Assembly (NCBI RefSeq): GCF_040954645.1
Contig: NC_092813.1
Coordinates: forward strand, 14,858,136-14,922,135
DNA from: Diabrotica undecimpunctata
Lineage: Eukaryota > Arthropoda > Insecta > Coleoptera > Chrysomelidae
Direction of reading: 5' to 3'
Length of the DNA: 64,000 bases
In this document: positions 11,413 to 22,346 of the stretch, in pieces
How the letters are laid out: each line of letters starts with the position of its first letter
Position numbering within the stretch: position 1 is the first letter of the stretch
Translations under genes and position numbers: made by a program
Notes under the pieces: model-generated
What the model was told of the DNA's origin: nothing
The model's database searches: none
The model's input: the letters and a program-made list of their open reading frames with translations, nothing else

Positions 11413-13083
11413 TTAAAATATAGAATTATAAAACCCAGCATAAAATGAAGGAACTAATCCTTTTGAAATTAGTTCTTGTAAGTCTTTTTTCTTATTGTCA
11501 CTTATTTTTTGTTTATCACAATAGGCTGCTTGAAGTTCTATTTCTGTAATTAGTTTCATTTTCTTCCGTTTATTTCTAACATTTACTTCCCGGTAATTTT
11601 CATCTTTGTATGATGTTTTATAATAAATAGAAAAAGGGTTTTCTTTAGCGATTTTCAAAATTTTAATTTCCTTCCAATTAACATTATGTCCCTCTGTATT
11701 AGTTGAATAATTATATCCCCATTCTTCTTGCAATAATTTTAAATCGTGAAATGATTCAAAATTTAGTTCATGAACAATTATCGAAGGTGGAGACTTTTTG
11801 GCATTTTTAATTAAAGCAATATATTGGTCTGGTGTGTATATCGGACCAGATTTTAAATTTTTTTTAATTTCCTTTTCAATTAGGCTATGGACACTATCAG
11901 CCTCATTCTGCGTATGGCCCCTTATTAAATATTTATGTGTTATGCTTTTTATTGTCAATGTTTGCACAGCATGAAGATAAAGCGATGTTAAATATTTATT
12001 TTTATTCTGGCCACAACAATTGTCCGAATAGAAAATTACTTCCTTTTCATCATCGTCTTCATCAGTTATAGCTTTTATATATGCCCATACACATGATCCG
12101 ATTTCTATAGCCCCACGTTTAGCCTCACTCTCCGACCAAAAATAGCAATGTACATTTTTGTAGGCTACCTTAAAATCCTGTGGTGTTAATTCGGTTAAAG
12201 TTAAGTTGTAGCAATTAAGCTTAGACTTATAGTAAAAGGAAGAAGAGTTACCTCTTGGGCATTGCAGCACCGCTTCTAAATCAAACACAACTACTTTGAT
12301 ATTTTTATTTATTTCTCTGCGATCATTAAACTTTTCAATCCTACTATAGTTTTTCTCTTTTATATGCGTTTGGTATTTTTCTTCCAGGTTCTTCTTTTGG
12401 TCAGGATTAGAATTATTATACGAGGTGCATAGATCACATTGATCCTTTTTTGGTTGAAAAAAGGAGAGATTAAATTCCGTTGTAAATATTTTATAATATT
12501 TACTATAAGTACCTGCGTCTCTATTGTCATTTTCTTATTTTAGCTTAAAATCATTGAACAAATCTTTGATATTTTTGCTGCCATCAATATATTCCTTTGT
12601 TGTGGAAGCTCGAAGGTAGTGTGATTCAATTTTAGGGATAGATTGAATGTGCTCAATGATTGCAGCTCGTAATTCTGGACTAATTTTTCGATGACTGTCA
12701 TGTCTGCCTCTAAAATCAGTTTGCGAAAAATCATTGTTGTTCATTTTATTCTGTACCGTAAATATCATCCTATCGGAGATGTCCAATGTAGCCTTGTAAA
12801 AAGTTTTACAAACTTTAATCGTCGCATTATTTACAATAAAATGAAATGATTTATTGTTGTGTCTGGGTCTCTGAGCATTGCTATGTTTGTATTTAGGCTG
12901 AATGTCAATCATACTGGCACTTATGTATGCTCTTTGTTTACTTAAATCACCTAAATCCCAAAACTTCTTAAAAAGGTCGTACCTACACTCTATATTAATA
13001 TTTGTAGTGCATTTAAGTCTACATTTTTCTGTACATGGTTCTTTAAGACACCTGGCTGGAATAGTCTTTTTTGTTTGCGACAT
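11413..13083 (-). pseudogene. Putative transposase main exon, one in-frame stop
   Basis: A single frame of 557 codons runs from 13083 to 11413, broken only by TAA at 12535-12537. The N-terminal part has a Cys-rich motif (CLKEPCTEKCRLKC), then RGRHDSHRKISPELR and IPKIESHYLRAST. The C-terminal part has PKKDQCDLC, VVFDLEAVLQCP, the hallmark YSDNCCGQNKNKY, and RGHTQNEADSVHS. This arrangement matches a widespread 'uncharacterized' family in insects, Hydra and fish. The D of SDNC, the H of GHTQ and the E/D of NEAD are candidate catalytic residues of an RNase H-like fold. That it is the transposase is inferred from the flanking TIRs. Upstream exons are listed separately. Confidence 0.75.
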
Positions 13084-13450
13084 GGATACATATGATTTTC
13101 TGTATTACGCCTGCGCTTAAGATTATTCTGTTTCCATTGGGAAGGATTTTTAGTTCATTTGCGTCCCTTTTTTGGAATATAATTACCAGAAGAACGATAG
13201 GAATCTGCCGAACTGGTGGAAGAAGATCTCCAAAAAAGTAGTTTCTCTTTCTTTTAGATTCAATGTTAATGAATGTTGGATCTGAATCGCTTAAGTCAAC
13301 ATCACTTTCATCAGTACATAAAGAAAAAATACAATAATCTTGAACCTTTTGTAACTCCCTGGGACGACGATTTAGTACCCAAAAGATCAATATAATTTAA
13401 TAGTATAAATTATCTATAATAACTATCAACAGCCATAAATAATAACTTAC

Positions 13451-14119
13451 AACGCAATCACTGTCCAGTTGATCAACAGTCACGTTTTGAGTAATATGGG
13501 TTAGTAAGTTTACTTTTGCTGGTAATGGAGAACAATTGGACGAGCCCGAAGATGAACTATCGGATGAATCCAAAGATGAAGCTGACGATGATGGACTATT
13601 TGATGCAGACTAAATAAGACGATGTCCTTTCTCCGTAATTAAGCATCCAGTAACAATATCTTCATTGTCAGATAAACTACCGTCAGTGTCATCATAAGGT
13701 ACTAAGGGTTGTATGTTTGCAAACTGAGATTTCTGTAATTAAACAGCATAATTATTATAATTTATGGTTATGGTATTAAAATACTAATTAAACAGTAAAT
13801 TTGTTCAGTTTACAAGCTTTAAGTACTTACTATTACAGCTACTTCAACTGAGTTATCGTTACTATCCACTGGTTCCGGTACCATTTTAACCTCCATGTTA
13901 ACATTCTTCTGGATCTCAACAGCGAAACTATTTTCACTTAATAACTAAAATCAAAAGAGGAATTAGAGGCAATGCTCAGGTAAATATTATGTAAAAATTT
14001 TAAATACTCACCTCATCATTAGATTTCTCGGTTGAATTATAACCCGATGGCATATTTTTAGAATTCAGCACAGTATTTTCAACAACTAAGCCGAGTATTT
14101 TTCGTGCTCTCGAAGACAT
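13451..14119 (-). pseudogene. Transposase 5' exons 1-3 with intact splice sites
   Basis: Exon 1 is 14119-14012 (ATG at 14119, MSSRARKILGLVVENT, 36 codons) and ends at a GTGAGT donor. Exon 2 is 13944-13831 (38 codons), with acceptor TTTTAG and donor GTAAGT. Exon 3 is 13732-13451 (94 codons), with acceptor TTACAG and donor GTAAGT. All junctions are phase 0. Exon 3 encodes acidic LVPYDDTDGSLSDNED and a Ser-rich run, and has one in-frame TAG at 13610-13612. The junction to the main exon is unresolved: the obvious acceptor near 13425 leads into a stop. The Arg-rich segment at 13043-13390 probably belongs to the missing exon. Confidence 0.65.
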
Positions 14120-14526
14120 CTTAAAGTCTAAAAATAAAGATACCGCTGAAAATGTTTTATATAATAAAAAGTATTAAATAACCACTTACTAACAATAATT
14201 AGTTTTCAAGTTTAAATTATAAAATAATTGGACAATAATTATTAAACAGAAGTAACACAAAAAAATTACTATTTTTCTGATATCTAATTAATATAATACT
14301 GAATCAATACTTAATCACTCACGATTTGGTTAAATATTTTAATCAAAAAATGCATTAACTTAAAATGTTTTTTATAATCCTCTGATGTAATTTATACTAA
14401 ACTGTAATAAGTCACAATGTTACAGGAAAAACGATGTCAACCTTTCTAATAAAGTGAAACAACTCTAAATTAATGCACTTTTGGAAAAAATAAACGTATA
14501 TTAAATAATTACCTGATAGTATAACA
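14120..14526. other. 5' untranslated/promoter region of the transposase gene
   Basis: AT-rich sequence upstream of the exon 1 ATG (minus strand) inside the 4.2-kb transposon. No further exon was recognised. Confidence 0.4.
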
Positions 14527-14704
14527 CAGTGGCGCACCGAGGGGGGGGGGGTTTGGGGGGTTAGAACCCCCCCCCCCAGGACCCTATTCCGACACTGTTA
14601 CTTACACATTTTAAGGACTCAAAATGGAGGTAACATCATAAAAAAAATTTTGGTGACCAACCAAAACCCCCCCCCCCCAGAGGCAAATTCTAGGTGCGCT
14701 ACTG
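14527..14704. mobile_element. 178-bp hAT-type MITE with G/C homopolymer runs
   Basis: The ends CAGTGGCGCACC (14527-14538) and GGTGCGCTACTG (14693-14704) are inverted repeats matching at 11 of 12 positions. The perfect 8-bp duplication GTATAACA flanks both sides (14519-14526 and 14705-14712), which is diagnostic of hAT-superfamily insertion. The interior contains G11, G6, C11 and C12 homopolymer runs that could fold into a very stable hairpin. No coding capacity. It inserted into the 4.2-kb transposon after that element was in place or while it was mobile. Confidence 0.9.
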
Positions 14705-14990
14705 GTATAACACCAAATGATTTCGAGTTACTTCACCTTTTTAACTCACTGCACAGCTCTTACCTCTCGTAACGCCGACTCATTACTAAATTTGATCACT
14801 TTATCGGTATCAACTTGTTCCCGCCTGTTAGTCAAGAAGAGAAGCACTGTCATCTATCTCCTCCATTTTTCATCGTAGGGCGCCAAAGGTTGAACTAGAC
14901 ATTCTCCTTGCATAGTTATTTCACTTTATGATGAAAACTCAATAAACGCAAATTTTTAGTTATTTCTCTTTTTGAATAAGGGTGCGATAT

Positions 14991-15745
14991 GTCGGCTATA
15001 AAGTTAACCTAATGTCATTATGTAATGTTTATATTAGGTACGAATACTGTGTTTTCTGTTGTAATAAAATATTATAGGTACGGTTTTTTTTGTTTGGTTT
15101 CTCGTCTCTTTTGCTTTGTGCATATGGGTCTTTTCCTAAATAAAAACATCTGCATATTTTGCTTTTTTTTTCGCTGGGCTTTTTTTCTTCCATATAACAA
15201 TTATAAAATTTTTCCTGGTTTTGTATTTTCGGAATAAAACTTCTAATTTATATTTCTCGATTATTTACATTTATGATTCCTATAGATAACATACCCTTAA
15301 TCGGTTTATCTATTTATCCTTCTGTACATTCCTCCGCAACTTCTTGTTTGTATATTACTGTAACTGTTTCCTCTATTTTTCAGTTTGATCTCGAAATTAA
15401 TTTCGTCAAATATGTAATAATACTGACATATACTTTTCAAAATAATCTGTTCATCATTTTTCGCCTTTGTGCGTACTTAATTTACTTAACATATTTTCTT
15501 CTCTTGCATATAAATACAATAATCGTAGGGAATCGTCTTTCATTGTGACAAACTTCTTTTTCAATAATTTTTTCATTTACTTCATTAAAAAAAAATCATA
15601 ATTCCAAATTTGTTTCTCCATTTTATTCCATTATGTAGTTACTATATTGTCGTGTTGGAGCCGCAGGACTCTTAGCGGGTTGGGATTCAAGTACCACCCT
15701 AGCTTATCCTCTTAGCAGCCTCCTGCTCGACGTAGGTTTCAACCC
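14991..15745. other. Unassigned, possible decayed pol of the BTB-Gag element
   Basis: No intact ORF. The stretch follows the Gag C-terminus of the BTB-Gag element in its reading direction. The minus strand at 15250-15600 has short open segments interrupted by stops, but no protease or RT motif could be recognised. No second LTR matching 17951-18229 was found here. Confidence 0.35.
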
Positions 15746-16115
15746 TTAAGGTCGAACCATATGCAGTTTGCCTATATTCCTGTCAAAAAAATCTACTTCT
15801 GGCACTGTATTCGTATTCGCATGCGGTGCGAAATATGCTCTCGCTGTGCCTCTATTGCTGTGGCATCTCACCTGTGTCCATTGATTATTCTTTCTTCTTC
15901 GTTGTGATTGCCAATCTCCTCTGTTTCTATAACATCTATTACGATATATCCTCGTAGAATGTCTTTCATATTCACTTATATTTCCATAATTTTTGTTCCT
16001 ATATTCTTTTCTTCCTTCGAATTTATTTTTATAATATCCATATATTGCATTCTTACCTTCTTTTCTCATATCAAAATCGTATTTCTTCCTGTAATTTAAC
16101 AGTATTCCTTGTGTA
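15746..16115 (-). pseudogene. gag: Gag C-terminal basic region (mdg1-like), frameshifted
   Basis: This frame continues the Gag of 16116-17159 after a frameshift near 16110. It is rich in Arg, Asn, Tyr and Lys (for example YRNKNYGN and RNRGDWQSQRRRKNNQW), like the nucleic-acid-binding tail of mdg1/412 Gag proteins, which lack a CCHC knuckle. It ends at 15746. The pol that should follow is not recognisable. Confidence 0.6.
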
Positions 16116-17159
16116 CTATCTTCTGTCTCGTCGATCTATAAAAATTTGGACATTACCTCTTGTGGGGTTATTAAAGTTGCCTGCCTCTAATATTAGCTTG
16201 GCTTTGTCTGTTCTGGCATTACGTTTCATTGTAGCCACTACTGCCTTTGTTGTGTATTTCTGAGCCAAATCTCCTGGCATTCCCTCTGCTATGTATGCCA
16301 CTTTTAGTTGTTCGGCTAGTTTCTCAACCTCAGATGCGTTGACCTCTGCATCTTTATGTCCTTGTCTTTTCTTCGCCAATTTAGCTATTATTGTCTTCGG
16401 ATTGTAGCCTCTTAGTTCTCTCTTTAGTGTCTCCACTATTCTTGGGATTGTATTCTCTGTAGTTATAAGGTTTCTGGCCTTATTGGTTAATCTTGTCTTT
16501 ATTAATGTTATCGCTGTTTTCTCGTGTCCTATCGCTATTTTCTCAAGGAGTTCTAATGCATCTAAAAATGACTGCAGTTTACCTGCGCTTCCATCAAACT
16601 CGCTGGGTAACACCTTGCTTGCGATATTTAAAAATTCGTTGATTGTAAAAGTTATACTTATTTCTTGCTCTGTGTCGGTATGTTCTTCCTTCTTTATAGG
16701 TTGTTGTTTCTTTATCACAGGTAAAGAAACTGGCTTAAAATCTTCTACATTTTGGGTATATTCTTCATCCGAAATTTCCATAATGTCATTATCGTTTAAA
16801 ACTTTTCTATCTCCAGTGAGTCCTTGTATTTGCAATGATTCGGCCGTTTCAATGAAGGTATTTAAATCTTCTTATCTAATTTGTACTTCTCCATGGTATA
16901 TAAATTGTACTAAGTCTCTTAGTGCTTCGTAAGTCACGTTTGTCAAAATTACTATAGGATATTGACAGGGATTTGCCTTAAAAATTTCCTTAAAATATGG
17001 GCTACAAACTGAAAGAACCATTTTATGTGCATTTATGCATTTTCCTTGCACTGCAAGCGTTACATCTACAAAATCTTGACTCTCCCAAAATAAATTTATT
17101 CCTGAACTCATATTTTCGCGGAAATTGTTCCAACATAATGAAAATTTTTCTGACGCCAT
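16116..17159 (-). CDS. BTB-domain / retrotransposon Gag fusion (one in-frame stop)
   Basis: ATG at 17159 has a strong context (ACCATGG). Residues 1-96 are a BTB/POZ domain of the insect lola/tramtrack type: FSLCWNNF, DFVDVTLAVQGK, AHKMVLSVCSPYFKEIF and a conserved PIVIL strand. A TAA at 16872-16874 interrupts the frame, yet the next codons continue the BTB fold end (TFIETAESLQIQGLTG) in the same frame. After an acidic linker comes an mdg1/412-type Gag: VLPSEFDGSAGKLQSFLDAL, LRGYNPKTIIAKL, VEKLAEQLKVAYIAEGMP and KYTTKAVVATMKRNAR. BTB domains mediate dimerisation; Gag forms capsids. An LTR, primer-binding site and leader lie upstream, so this is the first ORF of a retroelement. Confidence 0.8.
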
Positions 17160-17937
17160 GGTCAATTGTTTTTAAAAAGTTCTTTTAAATTCTTTTCCTT
17201 CCTTATAAATGTAACAATAATTCTAAATATCCTAATTTATTGTTGCTAAATAGTAAAATAAAAAGTCGTATCCGATTTCTTCGTCTATATTAATTGAAGA
17301 ATTTGTCATTTAAGCAAATTCATGTCGTAATTTAATATTTATCGACTTATGTCACAGTGTATTTTCATGGTCAAATATAAATATTTTTAAAACTATACCG
17401 TAAGCAAATAAAATTATATGGCACATTTTTTCATTAAAAAATAGAATTTGATATATAAACAGTTATTTAGCGATAATTTAAAAATAAATTATATTCTGTA
17501 CTACTTTTAAAAGCAATAAAAATTGTGTACTCAACATTTTGAACTTGAATTAGTTAAATTCTTATATTCAAATACTAAGTAATAATTTCTGTTAGACTGC
17601 ATAATTTATATAAGGGATAAAAAATAAAATTTACTTACATAATATATTTCATATATGGTTTTTGTTAATTCACTTTTGTCCATTTATCCATTTTTCTATT
17701 AATTGTCCATTATCATAAGCTGGGATGCTGTCGCGAGCTCCTGGCGGATTTGGTCCGGAATTTGGCGGGAATATTCTTAACTGCTGATGCATTTTCTATT
17801 TCAAAACTGGTACAATGGCTTCCATATATCATCTATTATGGTGATGGATACTTTACCCCATTTTTCCATTTAAATTTCCAGTATGTAGTTGCCATTTTTC
17901 ATTTATTTCTTCGGATCAGAAGACTTCTAATTCAAAA
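17160..17937 (-). other. Leader between primer-binding site and BTB-Gag start
   Basis: About 780 bp of AT-rich sequence without a long frame lie between the primer-binding site and the BTB-Gag ATG. A long untranslated leader is usual in mdg1/412-like elements. No other feature was recognised. Confidence 0.5.
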
Positions 17938-17950
17938 GGTAGGATCGCCA
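17938..17950 (-). other. Candidate primer-binding site of BTB-Gag element
   Basis: Minus strand TGGCGATCCTACC directly abuts the LTR end. The first six bases match the TGGCGA start used by 412/mdg1-type elements. The cognate tRNA was not identified. Confidence 0.55.
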
Positions 17951-18229
17951 TGTAATAAATAATGCTTCACTTATGGTCTCGTATGGTACATTTATTTAAA
18001 CACACTAGATACTCATGATTTGGCTTATTAGTTATCTAAGTACAATACTAGATAGTACTCAGCTGACGTTGACAATATTAACCTCGACCAGTCTCTTGAT
18101 TCTTTATTCTTAACAATAATGATAATACTAATAATCCCGTGATTTCCAGCTATTTAACAGGCGTGAGTTTGTTATCATAATACGTTTGTTATTTGTTAAT
18201 TGATACACGTTAATAATCTTTCGACTACA
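17951..18229 (-). repeat. 5' LTR of the BTB-Gag element (279 bp)
   Basis: On the minus strand it begins TGTAGTCG and ends ATTACA, giving the standard TGT...ACA termini, and the primer-binding site follows immediately. An AATAAA signal lies in the last 60 bp on the minus strand. The size fits short gypsy LTRs. No 3' copy occurs in the window, so the call rests on termini, signal and position. Confidence 0.6.
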
Positions 18230-18637
18230 TTGCAAATTTCACTAGGTCAGAGTGTGTCCTCGTTACAACGATATTTTCAATGCCGTAAACAAATAATATA
18301 TTTTCGCAAATGTGTGTCACGTCATTAAAAAAATTACTTCGATCTGATGCTTGATTAAATCCCGTTACATTTTGTTGTCGCCCATTCTGTGGACGCGTCC
18401 ACACCAGTGTAGTTGCGATGTCCTTCGTTATTCTGTGTTTAATGCTCATAATTTCTTATATTCTTTCATTTCTTACTCTGCCAAATTTTTTTTTTTTTTT
18501 TTTTTATTTTGCTTCAACCGCTTAGGGTTATTAGCATAAGAAAAATACAAAAGTGATAAAGACATACATAGGCATATACAAAATATCAATTACATAATAA
18601 TGTCTACAATATATATTTTAATTATTTATGTATTGTA

Positions 18638-21600
18638 TTAAATTTTATTGAAAAGGTTTATAGTTTTCAAGAATTCTATCAAGTCAGCTACGTATTTAGA
18701 TTCTCCTAAAAGTTCTTTTAATGTTTTTGGAAAATGATGATATAGTCTTTCCACTGAGTATATTGGACACTCAATCAAAATGTGCTTCACTGTCACTTTA
18801 CATTCACAAACAAAACACACTGGTTCCTCTTCTTTCTTCAACAAGTATTCATGTGTAGTAGAAGTGTGTCCTAATCTGAGACGTGTTAATAGGACTTGAT
18901 GTTGTCGCTTTGAAGGCCAGGAGTTCCATGGAAGGACGGAAGATTTTATTTCTATCAATTTAGTGGTGCTTCTATTCCATTGGTTTTGCCAAACATCGTA
19001 CAATTTTGATTTTAAGTAAGGTTTTAAATCCAAATGCACCGTTAGATTTTCCACTGATGCGGTTGTATTGGTTACTGCGGACCTAGCTAGACTATCTGCC
19101 TTTTCGTTACCATCTATTCCAACGTGTGACGGTACCCAGAGGAACTCTACTGTCAAATTGTTTTGGTATATACTGTATAAAATTAACTTAATCTGCTGCA
19201 ATGTTGGATGAGAGGGATAAATCTGAGAAATTGATGTCAGACAACTAAGTGAATCAGATATTATAAGAGATTTGGGAAGTTTTTTTTCTAGAATATAGGT
19301 TAGGGCCTTATTGATGGCAAATAGTTCTGCTGTAAAAATACTTGTCTTAGGAGACAATTTATAGATGGAATGTTCATGGGATGTCACAAAGCATGCTCCT
19401 ACTCCATTTATGGTCTTAGATGCGTCTGTGTATATAAAATGGTAATTTTTGTACTGTGTGAGAACATGAAGAAAGTGAGTTTTAAAAAAATTTGGTATCA
19501 CGTTATTTTTGTTATATGCTGTAAGTTTAAGGTTACAAAGCGGAGAGGGAACAACCCAAGGAAAACATAAATTTATTTCACAGATAGGATAAATGGGAGG
19601 TAGTTCAATATTAAAATCGAATAAGTATCTATTAGCTCGTTCATAGAAAGGTACATGACCCCTATTTCTTTTTCGATAGACCTCCTGGAACCTGTTAGCA
19701 ACAGCATGATGAAGAGCTGGATTTTTTGGGTTAGATTTTATACTCGAGACATACGATAGAGTTAAGTATTTTCTTCTTAGGTTTAAGGGTGGCTCTCCAG
19801 CTTCACAGAGTAGACTGTCCACAGGACTGGTGCAATATGCTCCTAGAGCAAGTCTAACGGCTGAACTCTGAAGAGTATCCAAAGTTTTAAGCAATGCTTG
19901 GTTTGCGGTGTTATACACAACACATCCGTAGTCCAGTTTTGATCTAATTAAAGCTCTATATAAATTTATTAGAGTTGGAAAATCTGCTCCCCAATTTTTA
20001 TGTGACACAGATTTCATAATGTTTAGTCCAGCTTGGCACGATACTCTTAGCGAGTGTATATGACTTGTCCAACTTAATTTTGAGTCCAGTTGCATCCCTA
20101 GGAATTTTATTTCTTTTGTATATTCTATAGGAGAATTGTTTAAAAATAGATTTGGGAGCTTTTATGGATTTGATTTTCGTGAAAAATGTATAGCTTTTGT
20201 TTTTGTGTTGGAAAACTGGAGTCCAATATTGTTAGACCACGATTCTATCGACTTAAGAGCTGCAGAAATACGATTATGAGCCGATAATATGTTTTTATTT
20301 CTTGCTAGAATTACCAGATCATCAGCATACAAAAAAGTTTTAATTGTGCGATTGCAGTCCGACACAACATTGTTAATAGCAATTAAAAATAGTGCTACGC
20401 TTAGATTCGAGCCCTGTGGAATTCCATTTTTCTGTAATTTAGATTCAGACAAATGGTTATTGATTCGAACTTGGAAATATCGTTCCCGTAGAAAGTTTGA
20501 AATAAAAGCAAACATGTTACCGTGAATCTTCCAATTGTGGAGTGTGGTTAAAATATCGTAGCGCCATACTGTATCAAAAGCCTTTTTTACATCAAAGAAT
20601 ATGGCTAAACATTCTTGATTACATATAAATGCTTCATGAATTTCTGATTCCAATGATATTAAGTTATCTAATGTTGATCTATTTTTCCTAAATCCACTTT
20701 GTTCGGGTATAATAAGATGTTTATGTTGAATATACCACATGAGTCGATTAGCAATGATCTTTTCTAGCAACTTACACATTGCATTCGTGAGAGAGATTGG
20801 TCTATAGGATTCTGCTTCAAATTTAGGTTTACCTGGTTTGTGTATTGGAACTATGATTGATGAGTGCCATATGTGTGGGAATACCTTATTGATCCATATA
20901 AAATTGAATAGTTGCAATAATAGTTCTTGGCCTACTAGTGGTAGGTTCTGTAGAAAAAGCACAGGTATATTATTTGGTCCTGGACTAGTATTTCTAACGG
21001 AGTTAAGAGTTTCAATAAGTTCAGTCAAGCTTATAGGATTGTTTATTGGTGAAGTGTCATTGATTATTGGTATTCCTTTATTTTCTTCAAATCGTTTTTT
21101 ATTTAAGAATTCTACTGAATAGTTTTCATCACTAGAAGCGGTACAATATTGATTTGCCATTATTTCAGATATATTGCATTCGGACGTAAATGTCTGATTG
21201 TCTTTTATTAAGTACTTTATAGAGTGTTGTGAATTTTTTCCAGATATACTTCTAATCATGTTCCAGATTTGACCAATTGGAGTAGATCTATTGATTTCTG
21301 AAACAAACTTTTGCCATGACTCTTGCTTGCTTTTTTTAATAATAAATCTACATTTAGCTCTTATTCTTTTAAATTCTAAATGATTTTCAGTAGTTTTATA
21401 TCGTTTATATCTATTAAAAGCCGATTTAGATTCCCTTATTGCCTGTTTGCACGCATCGTTCCACCACGGTACAGGTGAATGTTTTGGATGAAAAGCTGTT
21501 TTTCCAATGGATTTATTCGCTGCATCAATGATGACTTTATTGAAAAATAATGTTTTCTCGTCAATATCTTGTTCTGAGTCTAACATTTTTCTAAGATTCA

Positions 21601-22333
21601 TAGCTGATGAAGAGATCAATGTTGAGAACAGTGTCCAGTTGGCTTTATTTAAGGACCATTTGGTGATGTGTGTATTGTGCTTATGGTACAACAGATTGTT
21701 AACTAAGATGGGAAAGTGATCACTTCCATATAGATCAGGTAAAGTGTCCCACGATAAACTAGGTTGCAAGTTTGGTTCACAAATTGACAAATCAATTGCT
21801 AAAAACTCTCCTGTTGCAGCATTATATCGAGTATTCCTGCCGTCATTAAGTAGATTTAAATTAAGATTATTTAGGATATTTTCTATTTTTCTTCCCATTT
21901 TTGTCAATTTTTTTGAGCCCCATAATGAATTATGTGCATTAAAATCTCCCAGTATAATTCGAGGTGTAGGAATCTGACATAAAAGATTAGAAATATCTGC
22001 TATACTTGGATCAGAATTAGGTGCGATGTAAAGACTGCAGATGTTAACTTTTAGTGGACCTATTAAGCACACCGCTACAGCCTCTAGATTTGTTATTAGA
22101 GGAATACTGCAATATTCATAGGAATTCTCGATAAAAATTGAAACTCCACCACTGGCATGTTCTTGATTTTGCCTAATTTTAGATACGCTTGTATAATTTC
22201 TCAAATTATGAATTTTGTTATTTTTAAAATGAGTTTCTTGTAGACAAATTATAGAAGGTGAATTTTGAGCAATTATTAATTGTAACATTTCTAAACGGGT
22301 ATAATAACCGTTCAAATTCCACTGTAAAATAGA
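18638..22333 (-). pseudogene. I-element ORF2: endonuclease, RT, RNase H (one stop)
   Basis: About 1,230 codons in one frame, broken only by TAA at 20162-20164. The apurinic-like endonuclease opens with LQWNLNGYY and has QETHFKNNK, GDFNAHNSLWGS and GSDHFPI. RT motifs are QSGFRKNRSTLDN, FFDVKKAFDTVW, GIPQGSNLSVALF and the catalytic YADDLVIL. RNase H at the C-terminus has FIYTDASKT, AELFAINKA, ISDSLSCL and NEKADSLARSA. It ends with a Cys-rich CFVCECKVTVKH region. No ATG precedes the endonuclease; ACG occupies the place where copy 2 has ATG, suggesting a lost start. The stop falls just after the RT palm. Confidence 0.9.
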
Positions 22334-22346
22334 CTTGAACGTGAGC

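Larger units (their letters stand above)
10816..14990. mobile_element. 4.2-kb TIR DNA transposon with 'SDNCxGQNKN' transposase
   Basis: Imperfect terminal inverted repeats of about 41 bp bound the element: 10816-10856 and 14950-14990, both starting ATATCGCACC from outside. Between them lies a minus-strand, multi-exon gene for a DDE-like protein of a family common in insect and cnidarian genomes (I believe it corresponds to Pfam DUF7869; this is from memory). A clear target-site duplication was not found: the flanks are GCGATATA and GTCGGCTATA. A 178-bp hAT MITE sits inside the 5' untranslated part. Compared with the 1.85-kb element in env, the TIR sequences differ although the N-terminal coding exons look related. 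Confidence 0.75.

Noticed and set aside
15025..15548. Two plus-strand small ORFs
   Set aside because: Low-complexity, Phe/Ile-rich frames with no domain; the coding direction of the neighbouring element is minus.
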